Source of the DNA: Oceanobacillus sp. FSL K6-2867
Lineage (GTDB): Bacteria; Bacillota; Bacilli; Bacillales; Amphibacillaceae
Reading direction: 5' to 3'
NCBI RefSeq assembly: GCF_037963145.1
Contig: NZ_CP150144.1
Location: 558,001-622,000, forward strand
Length of the DNA stretch: 64,000 bases
Part shown: in pieces, positions 20,334 through 29,020 of the stretch
Numbering within the stretch: position 1 is the first letter of the stretch
How the letters are laid out: each line of letters opens with the position of its first letter
The notes under the pieces: generated by a model
Told to the model about the DNA's origin: nothing
Seen by the model: only the letters and a program-made list of their open reading frames with translations
Database searches by the model: none
Made by a program: the position numbers and the translations under genes

Positions 20334-20648
20334 TTAGTGCGCGGCAAATAATTCCGGCTTATATGTCATTAAATAGCTATATAAATTACCTATTGATTGA
20401 AAGGCATAGATTTTTTCTTTCACTTCATTTCCTTCTTTAATGAGAAGGCATGGTACACTTTCAATTTTATTTTCCTGCATAAAGTCTGGATACAGGGACG
20501 CATTCATCTCGAAAAAAATATCCAGTCCGTGAACAGACTCGATTTTATCAAGCATTGACCTTGCTACTGTACATGTTCCACAAAAAGGTGTGTAGATATA
20601 TAGTAACATGCGTTCCTGGTCCAGATTTGCTTCTGTTATTTGCTGCAT
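20334..20648 (-). CDS. yusE: Thioredoxin-like protein (YusE family)
   Basis: 104 residues with one thioredoxin fold. The redox motif CGTC lies in YTPFCGTCTVARSML (residues 18-32) and the cis-proline stretch is IESVPCLLIKEG. No signal peptide, so cytoplasmic. Same order yusE-yusF-gcvH-yusI as in B. subtilis. The partner is unknown. Confidence 0.9.
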   Translation of the reverse strand: MQQITEANLDQERMLLYIYTPFCGTCTVARSMLDKIESVHGLDIFFEMNASLYPDFMQENKIESVPCLLIKEGNEVKEKIYAFQSIGNLYSYLMTYKPELFAAH

Positions 20649-20670
20649 TGTTTACCACCTTAAGTTCTAT

Positions 20671-21027
20671 CTATATTAAAAATATTGGACGAACAGAAAA
20701 ATGTTTACTCAGCAGTGTACTGGCAAGTATTTTCTCTGGCGTAGCTGCTACTTCCCGATACTCACTACTAATATAAATATGCTCAGCATGCGGCAATTCA
20801 CGAGCCAGCTGCTTACGCAATTTCAATCCAGATTTATCCTCGTCTACTAGAATAAACACATCCTTATCGTCCAATCCATATGTTTCGAGTAATTCATCAA
20901 ACCGCTCTACCCCGAATGTACCGTTTGTACATACGATTGTAACTTCGTCATTGATTACTTTTTCAATTTGTTTTTTATCTGTAAGCCCTTCGACAATAAT
21001 CACTTTTTCAAATTCAGCAGATATCAT
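20671..21027 (-). CDS. yusF: Toprim-domain protein (YusF family)
   Basis: 118 residues from ATG 21027, which has GGAG nine bases ahead; the frame opens to 21048 without a better site. It is a stand-alone Toprim fold: the glutamate lies in IVEGLTDKKQ and the DxD pair in ILVDEDKSG, both needed for metal binding in primases, topoisomerases and the small nucleases of this family. Close to M5/OLD-like Toprim proteins and B. subtilis YusF. It shares a gap of 22 bases with yusE downstream, so both are co-transcribed. Substrate not known. Confidence 0.88.
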   Translation of the reverse strand: MISAEFEKVIIVEGLTDKKQIEKVINDEVTIVCTNGTFGVERFDELLETYGLDDKDVFILVDEDKSGLKLRKQLARELPHAEHIYISSEYREVAATPEKILASTLLSKHFSVRPIFLI

Positions 21028-21074
21028 ACATGAGCACTCCTTATGCAAGCAAGAAAGTTGCCTACCTAATTCAT

Positions 21075-21138
21075 GTTCAAAAAGGAGGATGAAAAGGACC
21101 GCGAAATTCGATGTTCATTTTCATCGGACCTTTTGAAC
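21075..21138 (-). terminator. Long imperfect hairpin downstream of gcvH
   Basis: GTTCAAAA at 21075-21082 matches TTTTGAAC at 21131-21138, with AAAAGGACC / GGACCTTTT nested inside. It lies between the gcvH stop and yusF and probably terminates gcvH transcripts while allowing some read-through. Confidence 0.45.
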
Positions 21139-21213
21139 AACATCTATTACTACATTATATGATTGAAATAAGGCTAACTATACACTTTTACGCGCACAAT
21201 TAGCCTTTGGGCA

Positions 21214-21594
21214 TTATTCTTCAGTTAATTCTTGATATGCATCGGAAGACAATAATTGCTCGAGCTCTGCTTCATCAGAAGGCTCAACAACAACCATCCA
21301 TGCTTTTTCGTAAGGAGATTCATTTACAAACTCTGGACTATCTTCCAATTCTTCATTAACCGCGACAACTTTCCCGCTGATTGGAGCATATAATTCAGAA
21401 ACTGTTTTTACAGATTCTACACTGCCAAACGGCTCGTCTGCAGTAATTTCATCTCCAACCTCCGGCAACTCAACAAATACGATATCACCTAGCTCATCTT
21501 GCGCAAAGTCAGTAATTCCAATACGCACATTTCCTTCTTCTTTTTTAATCCATTCATGTTCTTTTGAATAAAGTAAATCTTGTGGCAAACTCAT
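21214..21594 (-). CDS. gcvH: Glycine cleavage system H protein
   Basis: 126-residue lipoyl carrier. The lipoylation lysine is K63 in [17 protein letters not shown]. It shuttles the aminomethyl group between the P, T and L proteins, and in Bacillus also serves as a hub for lipoate transfer to other complexes. No other gcv gene is in the window. GGAGGG precedes the ATG. Its place near yusI and yusF is conserved in Bacilli. Confidence 0.97.
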   Translation of the reverse strand: MSLPQDLLYSKEHEWIKKEEGNVRIGITDFAQDELGDIVFVELPEVGDEITADEPFGSVESVKTVSELYAPISGKVVAVNEELEDSPEFVNESPYEKAWMVVVEPSDEAELEQLLSSDAYQELTEE

Positions 21595-21700
21595 TGTAAT
21601 CCCTCCATTAATTCATTCCAATTTAACTATACAATCTAACCTTGTATTTTTCTAGTCTTTACTTGAAATTAAATGAAAAGTTAATCATTTTAACAAGTAA

Positions 21701-22057
21701 CTACAACCAATTTTCTTGAAATGTTTCTTCTTTAAATCCGACGGTTACCTTTGTCCCGTCTGTAACGATCGGGCGTTTGATTAACATTCCATCTGAAGCA
21801 AGGATTTCTGCTAATTCCTCTGTACTTGCATCATTTATTTTTTCCTTAATATTTAATTCACGATATTTCTTCCCGCTCGTATTAAAGAACTTTTTAGCAG
21901 GCAAATCACTTTTGGCAATCAAATCAAGCAGTTCTTCCTTTGCAGGTGTTTTTTCCACAATATGTATACTTGTATAATCGATGTTATGATCATCAAACCA
22001 TTTCTTCGCCTTTTTGCACGTTCCGCAATTGGGATACCAGTAAAATGTTAATGCCAT
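21701..22057 (-). CDS. yusI: ArsC/Spx-family protein (YusI type)
   Basis: 118 residues from ATG 22057 with GGAGG nine bases ahead; the frame to 22072 begins inside that site. Thioredoxin-like ArsC fold with CGTC in WYPNCGTCKKAKKWF, and RPIVTDGTKVTVGFKEE near the end. Spx has CxxC too, but the typical RPI and GFKEE ending fits the YusI branch better than Spx or arsenate reductase. Cytoplasmic; role unknown. Confidence 0.88.
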   Translation of the reverse strand: MALTFYWYPNCGTCKKAKKWFDDHNIDYTSIHIVEKTPAKEELLDLIAKSDLPAKKFFNTSGKKYRELNIKEKINDASTEELAEILASDGMLIKRPIVTDGTKVTVGFKEETFQENWL

Positions 22058-22176
22058 GTATAACTCCTCCAATCAAGTTGCATTGTTTAAGGTTTATTCT
22101 ATCATGATTTCTATAAAATTATTAGTATTGCTGCTTAGCAGTTTCTTTTGTAATCCAAAAAAGAAAAAATTAAAAT

Positions 22177-22222
22177 GCCATGAAGAAAATCAGGTAAAAA
22201 GACTGCCCGTTTTCTTCATGGC
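22177..22222 (-). terminator. Terminator of the DinB-family gene
   Basis: A perfect 13-bp stem, GCCATGAAGAAAA (22177-22189) with its reverse complement (22210-22222), followed on the minus strand by ATTTTAATTTTTTC. It begins nine bases after the DinB stop. Confidence 0.85.
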
Positions 22223-22230
22223 TGCATATC

Positions 22231-22704
22231 TTAGCGGTCTTCTTTTGTTGGTCCCATGACACCAGGCACACGCAAGCCTGCTTGACGTAATAATACGGTC
22301 ATTTGGCCGCGATGATGGGTTTGATGGTCAATAAGTGTACGCAACAATGCACCTCTTGCTACAGAGCCACCCATAGCATCAACTTCTTCCTCCAGCATCT
22401 CATCCGTTACGTTTTGTTCAACTTGTTCTTTAACTAATGTTGTTACTTTTTTATATACCTCTACAATTTCACTTGCTTTTTCTGGAGTAGCGTTTTGAGT
22501 TTCAGGTGCGTCAACCTCCACACCTACAAGTCCGCTAAAAAATACTGGGCTTGCCGCTAAATGCCATCCTAGCCATCCTAATGTGCTGTGGCCTTCTACA
22601 ATTGCTTGATTTAGTTTATCATCTGTTAACGATTCGAGAACCGCAATTGTCCCTTTCGCCGCATGATCCCAATCATTCACAAAATCTTTTACTATACGAT
22701 ACAT
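22231..22704 (-). CDS. DinB-family protein
   Basis: 157-residue four-helix-bundle protein of the DinB/YfiT superfamily. The metal-binding histidines are seen in LGWHLAAS (about residue 48) and IDHQTHHRGQMTVLLRQAG (about 126-144). Members are thiol-dependent transferases or stress proteins; the specific substrate cannot be read. Single gene with its own terminator; GGGAGAG precedes the ATG. Confidence 0.9.
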   Translation of the reverse strand: MYRIVKDFVNDWDHAAKGTIAVLESLTDDKLNQAIVEGHSTLGWLGWHLAASPVFFSGLVGVEVDAPETQNATPEKASEIVEVYKKVTTLVKEQVEQNVTDEMLEEEVDAMGGSVARGALLRTLIDHQTHHRGQMTVLLRQAGLRVPGVMGPTKEDR

Positions 22705-22788
22705 AATTATCTCTCCCTTGTTTTATTTTTTTAGGTTGAAACTGTACTTATTCGATTCGATGTTAATAATAGTTAGCGCACCAATTTT

Positions 22789-22910
22789 TAGCGGAGGAAA
22801 CACGTAGACTTCTGTGGATACGTGGTCAGAGCGAGACTTCGCAGAATATAGTTCAAGTAGGATCACGGGTCACTCTAAGATACACAAAATGTGTTTCCAC
22901 AGCGGGTTTA
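22789..22910. repeat. REP-like imperfect palindromic repeat
   Basis: GGAAACAC at 22796-22803 is mirrored by GTGTTTCC at 22891-22898, inside a GC-richer stretch (AGCGGAGGAAACACGTAGAC ... CCACAGCGGG) quite unlike its AT-rich surroundings. Similar 'gcggaggaaa ... tttccac' elements are scattered through many Bacillaceae genomes. An 11-C homopolymer follows at 22943-22953. No gene in 22705-23045. Confidence 0.5.
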
Positions 22911-23045
22911 CGTTCAACCATAATTGACATTTGTTCGCAATTCCCCCCCCCCCAATCTAAATAGCTATTTCTCTATCAAGATTAACAGTATAAATATTTT
23001 CCATCAAATAATAAACCCGGGAAATAACTAGTCCAACCAATAGAG

Positions 23046-23077
23046 TATGCCACTCCTGTAAGACAAGGAGTGGCATA
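23046..23077 (-). terminator. Terminator of the fadNAE operon
   Basis: TATGCCACTCCT (23046-23057) and its exact reverse complement (23066-23077) form a strong hairpin immediately after the fadE stop. The T-run on the minus strand is short (ACTCTATTGG). Confidence 0.7.
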
Positions 23078-23082
23078 GAAAA

Positions 23083-24867
23083 TCAGACGGTATATTTCTC
23101 TTCTTCTATAATACTTTTAGCAATCTCACGCTTTTTTACAATAACATTAATTGGTGTATGACGTGTCAGTTTACGTAAGGACGAGAGCATCATTCTCAAT
23201 GTATCGCCTTCCTCTACTGCAATTAGTGTTTCCTTCGCGTCTGCTTCGATCCGATTGAATGCTTCTTGCACATAAACCTGCGTATACAGCAGTTTTTGTT
23301 TGTTCTTCTCAGCTCCACCTTTGTTGATTGCTTTATCAGTACGGAGAATTGCTGATTCCATATTGTAAACCTCTGCAACCATATCAGCTAGATTAACCAG
23401 AATTTCTTGCTCTTTCTCTAATTTCTGCATATATTTCTGTGCAGCTAATCCGGCACCAAGGAGAACAATTTTCTTCGCATTGCGCAAAAGATACTTTTCT
23501 CGCTCCAAAGGCTCTGTACCAACTTCCTCTGGCATCATCATCATTAATTCTTCTTGCAGCCCTTGAGCTTTTTGCAGCAATGGAAGATCACCCTTCATAG
23601 CTTTTTTCAGCAATGTTCCCGGAACTAGCAAGCGATTAATTTCGTTCGTGCCTTCAAAAATACGGTTGATTCGTGAGTCACGATAAATACGCTCTACTTC
23701 ATACTCTTGCATAAATCCATAGCCACCATGCATCTGTACCGCTTCATCTGCTGTATAATCCAGCAATTCAGTTGCCATATATTTATTCATGGAGCATTCA
23801 ATTTGGTATTCAGCAATGGCACGTGCTACTTCACGTCCGTCCTTTAATTGTTCGTCTGTTAATGCCCCCATCCGCTGTTCAAATAGTCCTACTGTACGAT
23901 AAACCGCACTTTCGTTTGCATAGATCTCGGAACCCATTGTTGCTAGTTTTTCCTGTGTTAAAGAAAAGCTGGAAATCGGTGTATTAAACTGCTTACGCTC
24001 ATTCACATAAGCCGCAGCAAGCTCTAATGCTCGTTTAGCGCCACCTACGCCTCCGACTGCAAGCTTATAGCGCCCAACATTTAAAATATTAAAAGCAATA
24101 ATATGGCCTCGCCCTTTTTCACCTAACAAATTTTCTGCTGGAACTTCTGCATCCTCAAGAATCAGAGTTCGTGTTGATGAGCTTTTAATTCCCATTTTCT
24201 TTTCTTCAACACCTGTTGACACCCCTGGAAATTCCCTCTCAACAATAAAGGCAGAAAAATGCTCTCCATCAATTTTCGCATAGACTACAAACACATCTGC
24301 AAAAGCTGAGTTTGTAATCCATTGTTTTTCTCCATTTAAAATATAATGTGTTCCAGCTTCATTTAGTTTGGCTGTTGTTTTTGCACCGAGCGCATCTGAA
24401 CCAGAACTAGGCTCAGTTAATGCGTAGGCAGCGATTAATTCACCAGTTGCAAGCTTCGGCAAATATTTTTGTTTCTGCTCCTCATTGCCAAAAAATACGA
24501 TTGGAAGTGATCCTATCCCTACATGAGCACCATGTGTAATAGAAAATCCGCCTGCACGTGAAAATCTTTCTGTAATTAAGGATGAGCTAATTTTATCAAG
24601 TGCCAGACCTCCGTATTCCTCTGGTACATCAACTCCTAACAGACCAAGTTCGCCAGCTTTTTTTAAAAGCTCAACAGAGTGCTCAAATTCATGATTTTCC
24701 AATTGATCCAGTTTTGGTAATACCTCACTTGAAATAAAATCCTCTGTCGTTTTGGCAATCATTTGATGCTCTTCTGTAAAATCCTCCGGTGTAATAATAT
24801 CTTCACCGGTTAAATCCTCAACTAAAAACGCCCCGCCCTTGAAAACTCTGTCCTTTGTTTCACTCAT
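23083..24867 (-). CDS. fadE: Acyl-CoA dehydrogenase FadE
   Basis: 594-residue long-chain acyl-CoA dehydrogenase, the first step of beta-oxidation, FAD dependent. Seen are YALTEPSSGSDA and WITNSAFADVF (flavin/substrate site), the catalytic-region helix and GGYGFMQEYEVERIYRDSRI, GTNEINRLL. A C-terminal extension of about 200 residues is typical of B. subtilis FadE (YusJ), which has the same length. ATG 24867 is chosen for its GGGAG site; the frame opens to 24885. Third gene of fadN-fadA-fadE. Confidence 0.96.
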   Translation of the reverse strand: MSETKDRVFKGGAFLVEDLTGEDIITPEDFTEEHQMIAKTTEDFISSEVLPKLDQLENHEFEHSVELLKKAGELGLLGVDVPEEYGGLALDKISSSLITERFSRAGGFSITHGAHVGIGSLPIVFFGNEEQKQKYLPKLATGELIAAYALTEPSSGSDALGAKTTAKLNEAGTHYILNGEKQWITNSAFADVFVVYAKIDGEHFSAFIVEREFPGVSTGVEEKKMGIKSSSTRTLILEDAEVPAENLLGEKGRGHIIAFNILNVGRYKLAVGGVGGAKRALELAAAYVNERKQFNTPISSFSLTQEKLATMGSEIYANESAVYRTVGLFEQRMGALTDEQLKDGREVARAIAEYQIECSMNKYMATELLDYTADEAVQMHGGYGFMQEYEVERIYRDSRINRIFEGTNEINRLLVPGTLLKKAMKGDLPLLQKAQGLQEELMMMMPEEVGTEPLEREKYLLRNAKKIVLLGAGLAAQKYMQKLEKEQEILVNLADMVAEVYNMESAILRTDKAINKGGAEKNKQKLLYTQVYVQEAFNRIEADAKETLIAVEEGDTLRMMLSSLRKLTRHTPINVIVKKREIAKSIIEEEKYTV

Positions 24868-25044
24868 CCGAATCTCCCTTTCCATTTAGGAATATGAATA
24901 AAATTTGTTTATCATATCATCGAATTTATTTGTAGGTAACAGTCTTTTAAATATAAATATCGATTTTCCCGTTCAAAATATCAGCCACATTAAAAAGAAC
25001 TTCAATAATTATAAATAGGAAGCTTCCAATTCACATCAATCACA

Positions 25045-26220
25045 TTACAAGAGCTCAAAAACCCCAGCTGCCCCCATGCCGCCGCCAATACACATGGTGA
25101 CAATCCCAAATTGCTCATTTCTTCGTTTCATTTCATGCATTAATGTTACTGTCAGCTTTGTTCCCGTACATCCAAGCGGGTGCCCTAGTGCAATTGCTCC
25201 GCCATTTACATTTACTTTTTCAGGATCAAGATTAAGTGCCTGTATAACGCGTAAGGACTGAGAGGCGAACGCTTCATTAAGCTCAAATAATCCAATGTCT
25301 GATAGCTCCAACCTTGCGATTTTTAACGCTTTCGGTATTGCCTCAACTGGTCCAACCCCCATAATCTCTGGTTCTACACCAGCAACTGCAAATGAACGGA
25401 ATTTCAGAATAGGCGGCAGCCCCTCTGCTTCAGCTTTCTCGCGATCCATTACAAGAACAGATGCCGCACCATCGCTCATTTGCGATGCGTTTCCTGCTGT
25501 TACAGAGCCTTTTGCATGAAAGGCTGGACGTAATTTTTCCAAAATCTCCGTTGTTGTGTCAGGACGGACTCCTTCATCCATTGCAAATGTCGACTTTCTT
25601 TCTTCAATTTTATTATTTGAACCAACAACACGTTCAGTTACTTCTACCGCAACGATTTCATCCACAAACTTGCCTTCTTCAATTGCCTTCTGTGCACGTT
25701 GATGACTTTGGACAGCAAATGCATCTTGATCTGCACGAGAGATGTCAAAACGCTTTGCAACTTCTTCAGCTGTATGCCCCATCCCCATATAATAGCCCGG
25801 CATTTCCTGAACAAGGAGTGGATTTGGTTTAATCACATGTCCTCCCATTGGAAGCATACTCATTGATTCTGCACCGCCAGCTATAATTGCATCACTTGCT
25901 CCAACCATAATTCGCTCAGCAGCATAGGCAATGCTTTGCAATCCCGACGAACAATAACGATTGATTGTAATACCAGGGACATCATTCTTTAATCCAGCCA
26001 GAGCAGCCACATTTCGAGCCATATTCATTCCTTGCTCCGCCTCCGGGGTCGCACAGCCAATAATGACATCATCAATGTTCCCGTCATACCCTCCTGCACG
26101 TTTTAAAGTCTCTTTAATTGTTCGTGCAGCTAAATCATCTGGTCTCGTATTTGCTAGTGAGCCTTTATTCGCCTTCCCAACCGGTGTTCTTGCACCAGCC
26201 ACAATTACTGCTTCTTTCAC
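25045..26220 (-). CDS. fadA: 3-ketoacyl-CoA thiolase FadA
   Basis: 391-residue thiolase of the beta-oxidation type. Nucleophile cysteine in NRYCSSGLQSIA, histidine in NGGAIALGHPLGCTG, second cysteine in MCIGGGMGAAG. It cleaves 3-ketoacyl-CoA to acetyl-CoA. Its ATG lies 18 bases after fadN, with AGGGGG ahead; 177 bases separate it from fadE, including a GGAAGCTTCC palindrome at about 25019. Confidence 0.97.
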   Translation of the reverse strand: MKEAVIVAGARTPVGKANKGSLANTRPDDLAARTIKETLKRAGGYDGNIDDVIIGCATPEAEQGMNMARNVAALAGLKNDVPGITINRYCSSGLQSIAYAAERIMVGASDAIIAGGAESMSMLPMGGHVIKPNPLLVQEMPGYYMGMGHTAEEVAKRFDISRADQDAFAVQSHQRAQKAIEEGKFVDEIVAVEVTERVVGSNNKIEERKSTFAMDEGVRPDTTTEILEKLRPAFHAKGSVTAGNASQMSDGAASVLVMDREKAEAEGLPPILKFRSFAVAGVEPEIMGVGPVEAIPKALKIARLELSDIGLFELNEAFASQSLRVIQALNLDPEKVNVNGGAIALGHPLGCTGTKLTVTLMHEMKRRNEQFGIVTMCIGGGMGAAGVFELL

Positions 26221-26238
26221 GGTTTAGCCCCCTTCCAA

Positions 26239-28629
26239 TTAATTGCGTAATGGCTTCCCTTTAACAAGCATGTGCTGCATCCGCTGTTGTGTTAAAGGCT
26301 CTCCAATGAGACTTAAGAACGCCTCACGCTCGAGATCAAGCATTACTTGCTCGTCAATTTCAGTTCCCTCTTTTATTCGTCCTCCAGATAAAATATAGGC
26401 TAATTTTTCTGCTATTTTTATGTCATGTTCTGATGCATAACCACTGTACTGCATCATCTTCGCTCCCATCAGCATGGCAGCGTAACCTGCATCCCCAACT
26501 ACGGGAATCTTTTCACGCTGCGGCTTCCGGTATCCTGCACTTGCTAACCCCAGCACCCTTCGCTTTGCATCGTATAAAAGATGATCCGGGTTAGCACTGA
26601 TGTGGTCATTTGTATTGAGATAACCATTTTCAATTGCTTCAGCAGCTGATGCAGAAACCTTTGCAGTAGCTATCTTTTCAAACACATCATTTGCAATTTT
26701 CGTTAGATCTAGTGACACACCATTTGGGAGATTGCGAAGTTCTTTTAAATACAGCTCTTTCGTACCTCCTCCACCAGGAATCAGCCCGACACCTACTTCT
26801 ACTAATCCAATATATGTTTCTGGAGATGCTTGTATTGCAGCTGCAGGCAGTGTTACTTCAGCACCACCTCCAAGCGCCATATTGAATGGTGCTGCAACAA
26901 CAGGCTTTTCTGCATATTTAATCGCCATTGTCATATTCTGAAACTGACGGATAACCATATCTAATTCAAAGAAATTATCATCTTGCGCTTCCATTAGCAT
27001 CATTGCTAGATTCGCGCCAACGCAGAAATTCTTTCCTTGATTCCCGATTACCAGTCCGTCGTAATTTTTCTCAACTTCCTCAATGGAATAGTTCACCATT
27101 TGAATGATGTCCAGTCCAATTGCATTGCTTCTTGAATGAAACTCTAATAATAAAGCGCCGTCACCCATATCAATTAGACTTGCACCGGTATTCTTTTTGA
27201 TTACCTTATTTGTTTGTTTCAGCCGTTTTATATGAATCTCTTTTTGATTCCATTGTTGTTGCTTATATGTTCCATTATCAAAATAGCGGACAGTACCTTC
27301 TGCCATTTGGTAAAAAGTTTCATTGCCATTTTCCAGCATGGTCAGCACCCATTCAGGTACATCTGCCCCTTCTTGCTGCATTCGCGCTGCAGATTCACGA
27401 ACTCCAATTGCATCCCACGTTTCAAACGGGCCAAGTTCCCAGCCGAACCCCCATTTCATTGCTTGATCAATTGAAATAATGTCATCAGCTATCTCTCCTA
27501 AAAGCTCTGCCGAATAAAGAAGCACTGGCTTTATAATGGACCAGACAAGGTCACTTGCCTTATCACCTGGATTAGAAAGAAGCGCTTTCATTTTATTTCG
27601 TGTTCCCTTTGCCTGCTTAGCCATTTCTGTTGCACTTGTTTTCAGCTTCTTTCGCTCTTCATATTCCATTGTTTTTGGATTCAGCTCATAAATAACACGG
27701 TCTTTTTTAACAAAAAAACCTTGACCGCTTTTTGCCCCAATCCAGCCCTTATCAAGCATGCTATTCATAAAATCAGGTAACGTAAATAAATTCTTTTCTG
27801 AGCCTGCGACTTGATCATATACATTTTTAGCAACGTGACTAAATGTATCGAGTCCAACGACATCTAACGTTCGAAATGTAGCACTTTTCGGTCTGCCAAT
27901 TAATGTTCCTGTTACCGAATCGATCTCACCAACCGAAAAGCCCCCCTTTAACATTTCTCTTGCGGTTATAAGCAAGCCATATGTCCCAATCCGGTTTGCA
28001 ATGAAATTCGGAGTATCTTTTGCTTCAACTACTCCTTTTCCGAGCACGTCTTCACCAAAACGTTTCATGAAAGACAAAACCTCTGGGTCGGTATGAACAG
28101 TTGGGATAATCTCCAATAGCTTCAAATAGCGCGGCGGGTTGAAAAAGTGCGTTCCTAAAAAATGTTGCTTCATGTCCTCTGAACAATCTGCAATCATTGC
28201 TTCTATAGAAATACCAGAAGTATTGGAGCTTACAATCGTACCCTCCTTACGATACTGATCAATTGAAGCAAAAACCTTCTTCTTCACTTCCAGGTTTTCG
28301 ACTACTACCTCGATAATCCAATCTGCCTCAGCCAGTTTTTCCATATCATCTTCCATATTGCCGATTGTTATCATTTCCAGGCTTTTCTTTGTCGTAATAG
28401 GCGATGGCTTTTGCTTTAGCAATGCTTTTTTGCTTGCTGCTGCAATTCGGTTGCGAACTTTCGGATCATCTAACGTAAGCCCCTGCTTTTTTTCTGCTTC
28501 CGTTAAATCCCGTGGCACAATATCAAGCATCGTCACAGCTATTCCCAGATTTGCCAGATGCGCAGCAATCCCAGAACCCATTACACCTGAACCAAGGACT
28601 GCTGCTGTTTTTATTGAATGCTTCAACAT
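26239..28629 (-). CDS. fadN: 3-hydroxyacyl-CoA dehydrogenase/enoyl-CoA hydratase FadN
   Basis: 796-residue two-domain enzyme. The N-terminus holds the NAD-binding fold AAVLGSGVMGSGIAAHLAN and the HAD motif HFFNPPRYLKLLEIIP; a crotonase-like domain follows in the C-terminal half (GGGAEVTLPAAAIQA and EVGVGLIPGGGGT). It performs steps two and three of beta-oxidation. ATG 28629 is chosen because GGGGGATGAA precedes it; the frame runs on to 28668 but through the FadR box. First gene of the operon. Confidence 0.97.
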   Translation of the reverse strand: MLKHSIKTAAVLGSGVMGSGIAAHLANLGIAVTMLDIVPRDLTEAEKKQGLTLDDPKVRNRIAAASKKALLKQKPSPITTKKSLEMITIGNMEDDMEKLAEADWIIEVVVENLEVKKKVFASIDQYRKEGTIVSSNTSGISIEAMIADCSEDMKQHFLGTHFFNPPRYLKLLEIIPTVHTDPEVLSFMKRFGEDVLGKGVVEAKDTPNFIANRIGTYGLLITAREMLKGGFSVGEIDSVTGTLIGRPKSATFRTLDVVGLDTFSHVAKNVYDQVAGSEKNLFTLPDFMNSMLDKGWIGAKSGQGFFVKKDRVIYELNPKTMEYEERKKLKTSATEMAKQAKGTRNKMKALLSNPGDKASDLVWSIIKPVLLYSAELLGEIADDIISIDQAMKWGFGWELGPFETWDAIGVRESAARMQQEGADVPEWVLTMLENGNETFYQMAEGTVRYFDNGTYKQQQWNQKEIHIKRLKQTNKVIKKNTGASLIDMGDGALLLEFHSRSNAIGLDIIQMVNYSIEEVEKNYDGLVIGNQGKNFCVGANLAMMLMEAQDDNFFELDMVIRQFQNMTMAIKYAEKPVVAAPFNMALGGGAEVTLPAAAIQASPETYIGLVEVGVGLIPGGGGTKELYLKELRNLPNGVSLDLTKIANDVFEKIATAKVSASAAEAIENGYLNTNDHISANPDHLLYDAKRRVLGLASAGYRKPQREKIPVVGDAGYAAMLMGAKMMQYSGYASEHDIKIAEKLAYILSGGRIKEGTEIDEQVMLDLEREAFLSLIGEPLTQQRMQHMLVKGKPLRN

Positions 28630-28649
28630 TTCATCCCCCAATCTCACAT

Positions 28650-28667
28650 TGAATGAATACTCATTCA
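28650..28667. promoter_or_regulatory. FadR-type operator
   Basis: TGAATGAATACTCATTCA is an 18-bp near-perfect palindrome matching the B. subtilis FadR (YsiA) box consensus. It sits 20 bases upstream of the fadN start, where long-chain acyl-CoA would relieve repression of fadNAE. The regulator itself is not in the window. Confidence 0.88.
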
Positions 28668-28947
28668 TTTTTGATTAAAAAATAAAAGACAGCTTTCTAT
28701 CCATCTAATTTATACTATAAACGAATAACTGACATTTCGCAATAAATTTAATTGACTTTTTATAATCAGAACTAAGTGATTTACCAGTTTAACATTTTTC
28801 AAAAGCATAAACTTTATTCGGTGAGTGACGCATCCCTCGAAATGGTAAAACTAGCGAAATGGCTGCCATGAGGCCTAATCCACGTTTCACACTTGAGCAT
28901 ATTACAGCTTGTAACTGCTTGAAAAAACATCATCGTAACCATTCCTA

Positions 28948-28976
28948 TTTACAAAACGTAATGATTCCGTTATGAT
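28948..28976 (+). promoter_or_regulatory. znuA promoter with embedded Zur box
   Basis: TTTACA (28948-28953), a 17-base spacer and TATGAT (28971-28976). The spacer holds AAACGTAATGATTCCGTTA (28954-28972), which fits the Bacillus Zur consensus AAACGTAATNATTACGTTT in 17 of 19 positions. Zinc-loaded Zur bound here would block RNA polymerase. A second, weaker half (ATCGTAACCATTCC) lies just upstream. No gene in 28680-28947. Confidence 0.85.
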
Positions 28977-29020
28977 AGGAAAGGATTATTTACTTTATTG
29001 TTTTAGAAGGGTTTGTATGT

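Noticed and set aside
24886..25044. Terminator between fadA and fadE
   Set aside because: GGAAGCTTCC is a short palindrome without a T-run; the genes are more likely one operon.
28358..28678. Antisense frame in fadN
   Set aside because: Mirrors the NAD-binding domain coding strand; no independent signals.
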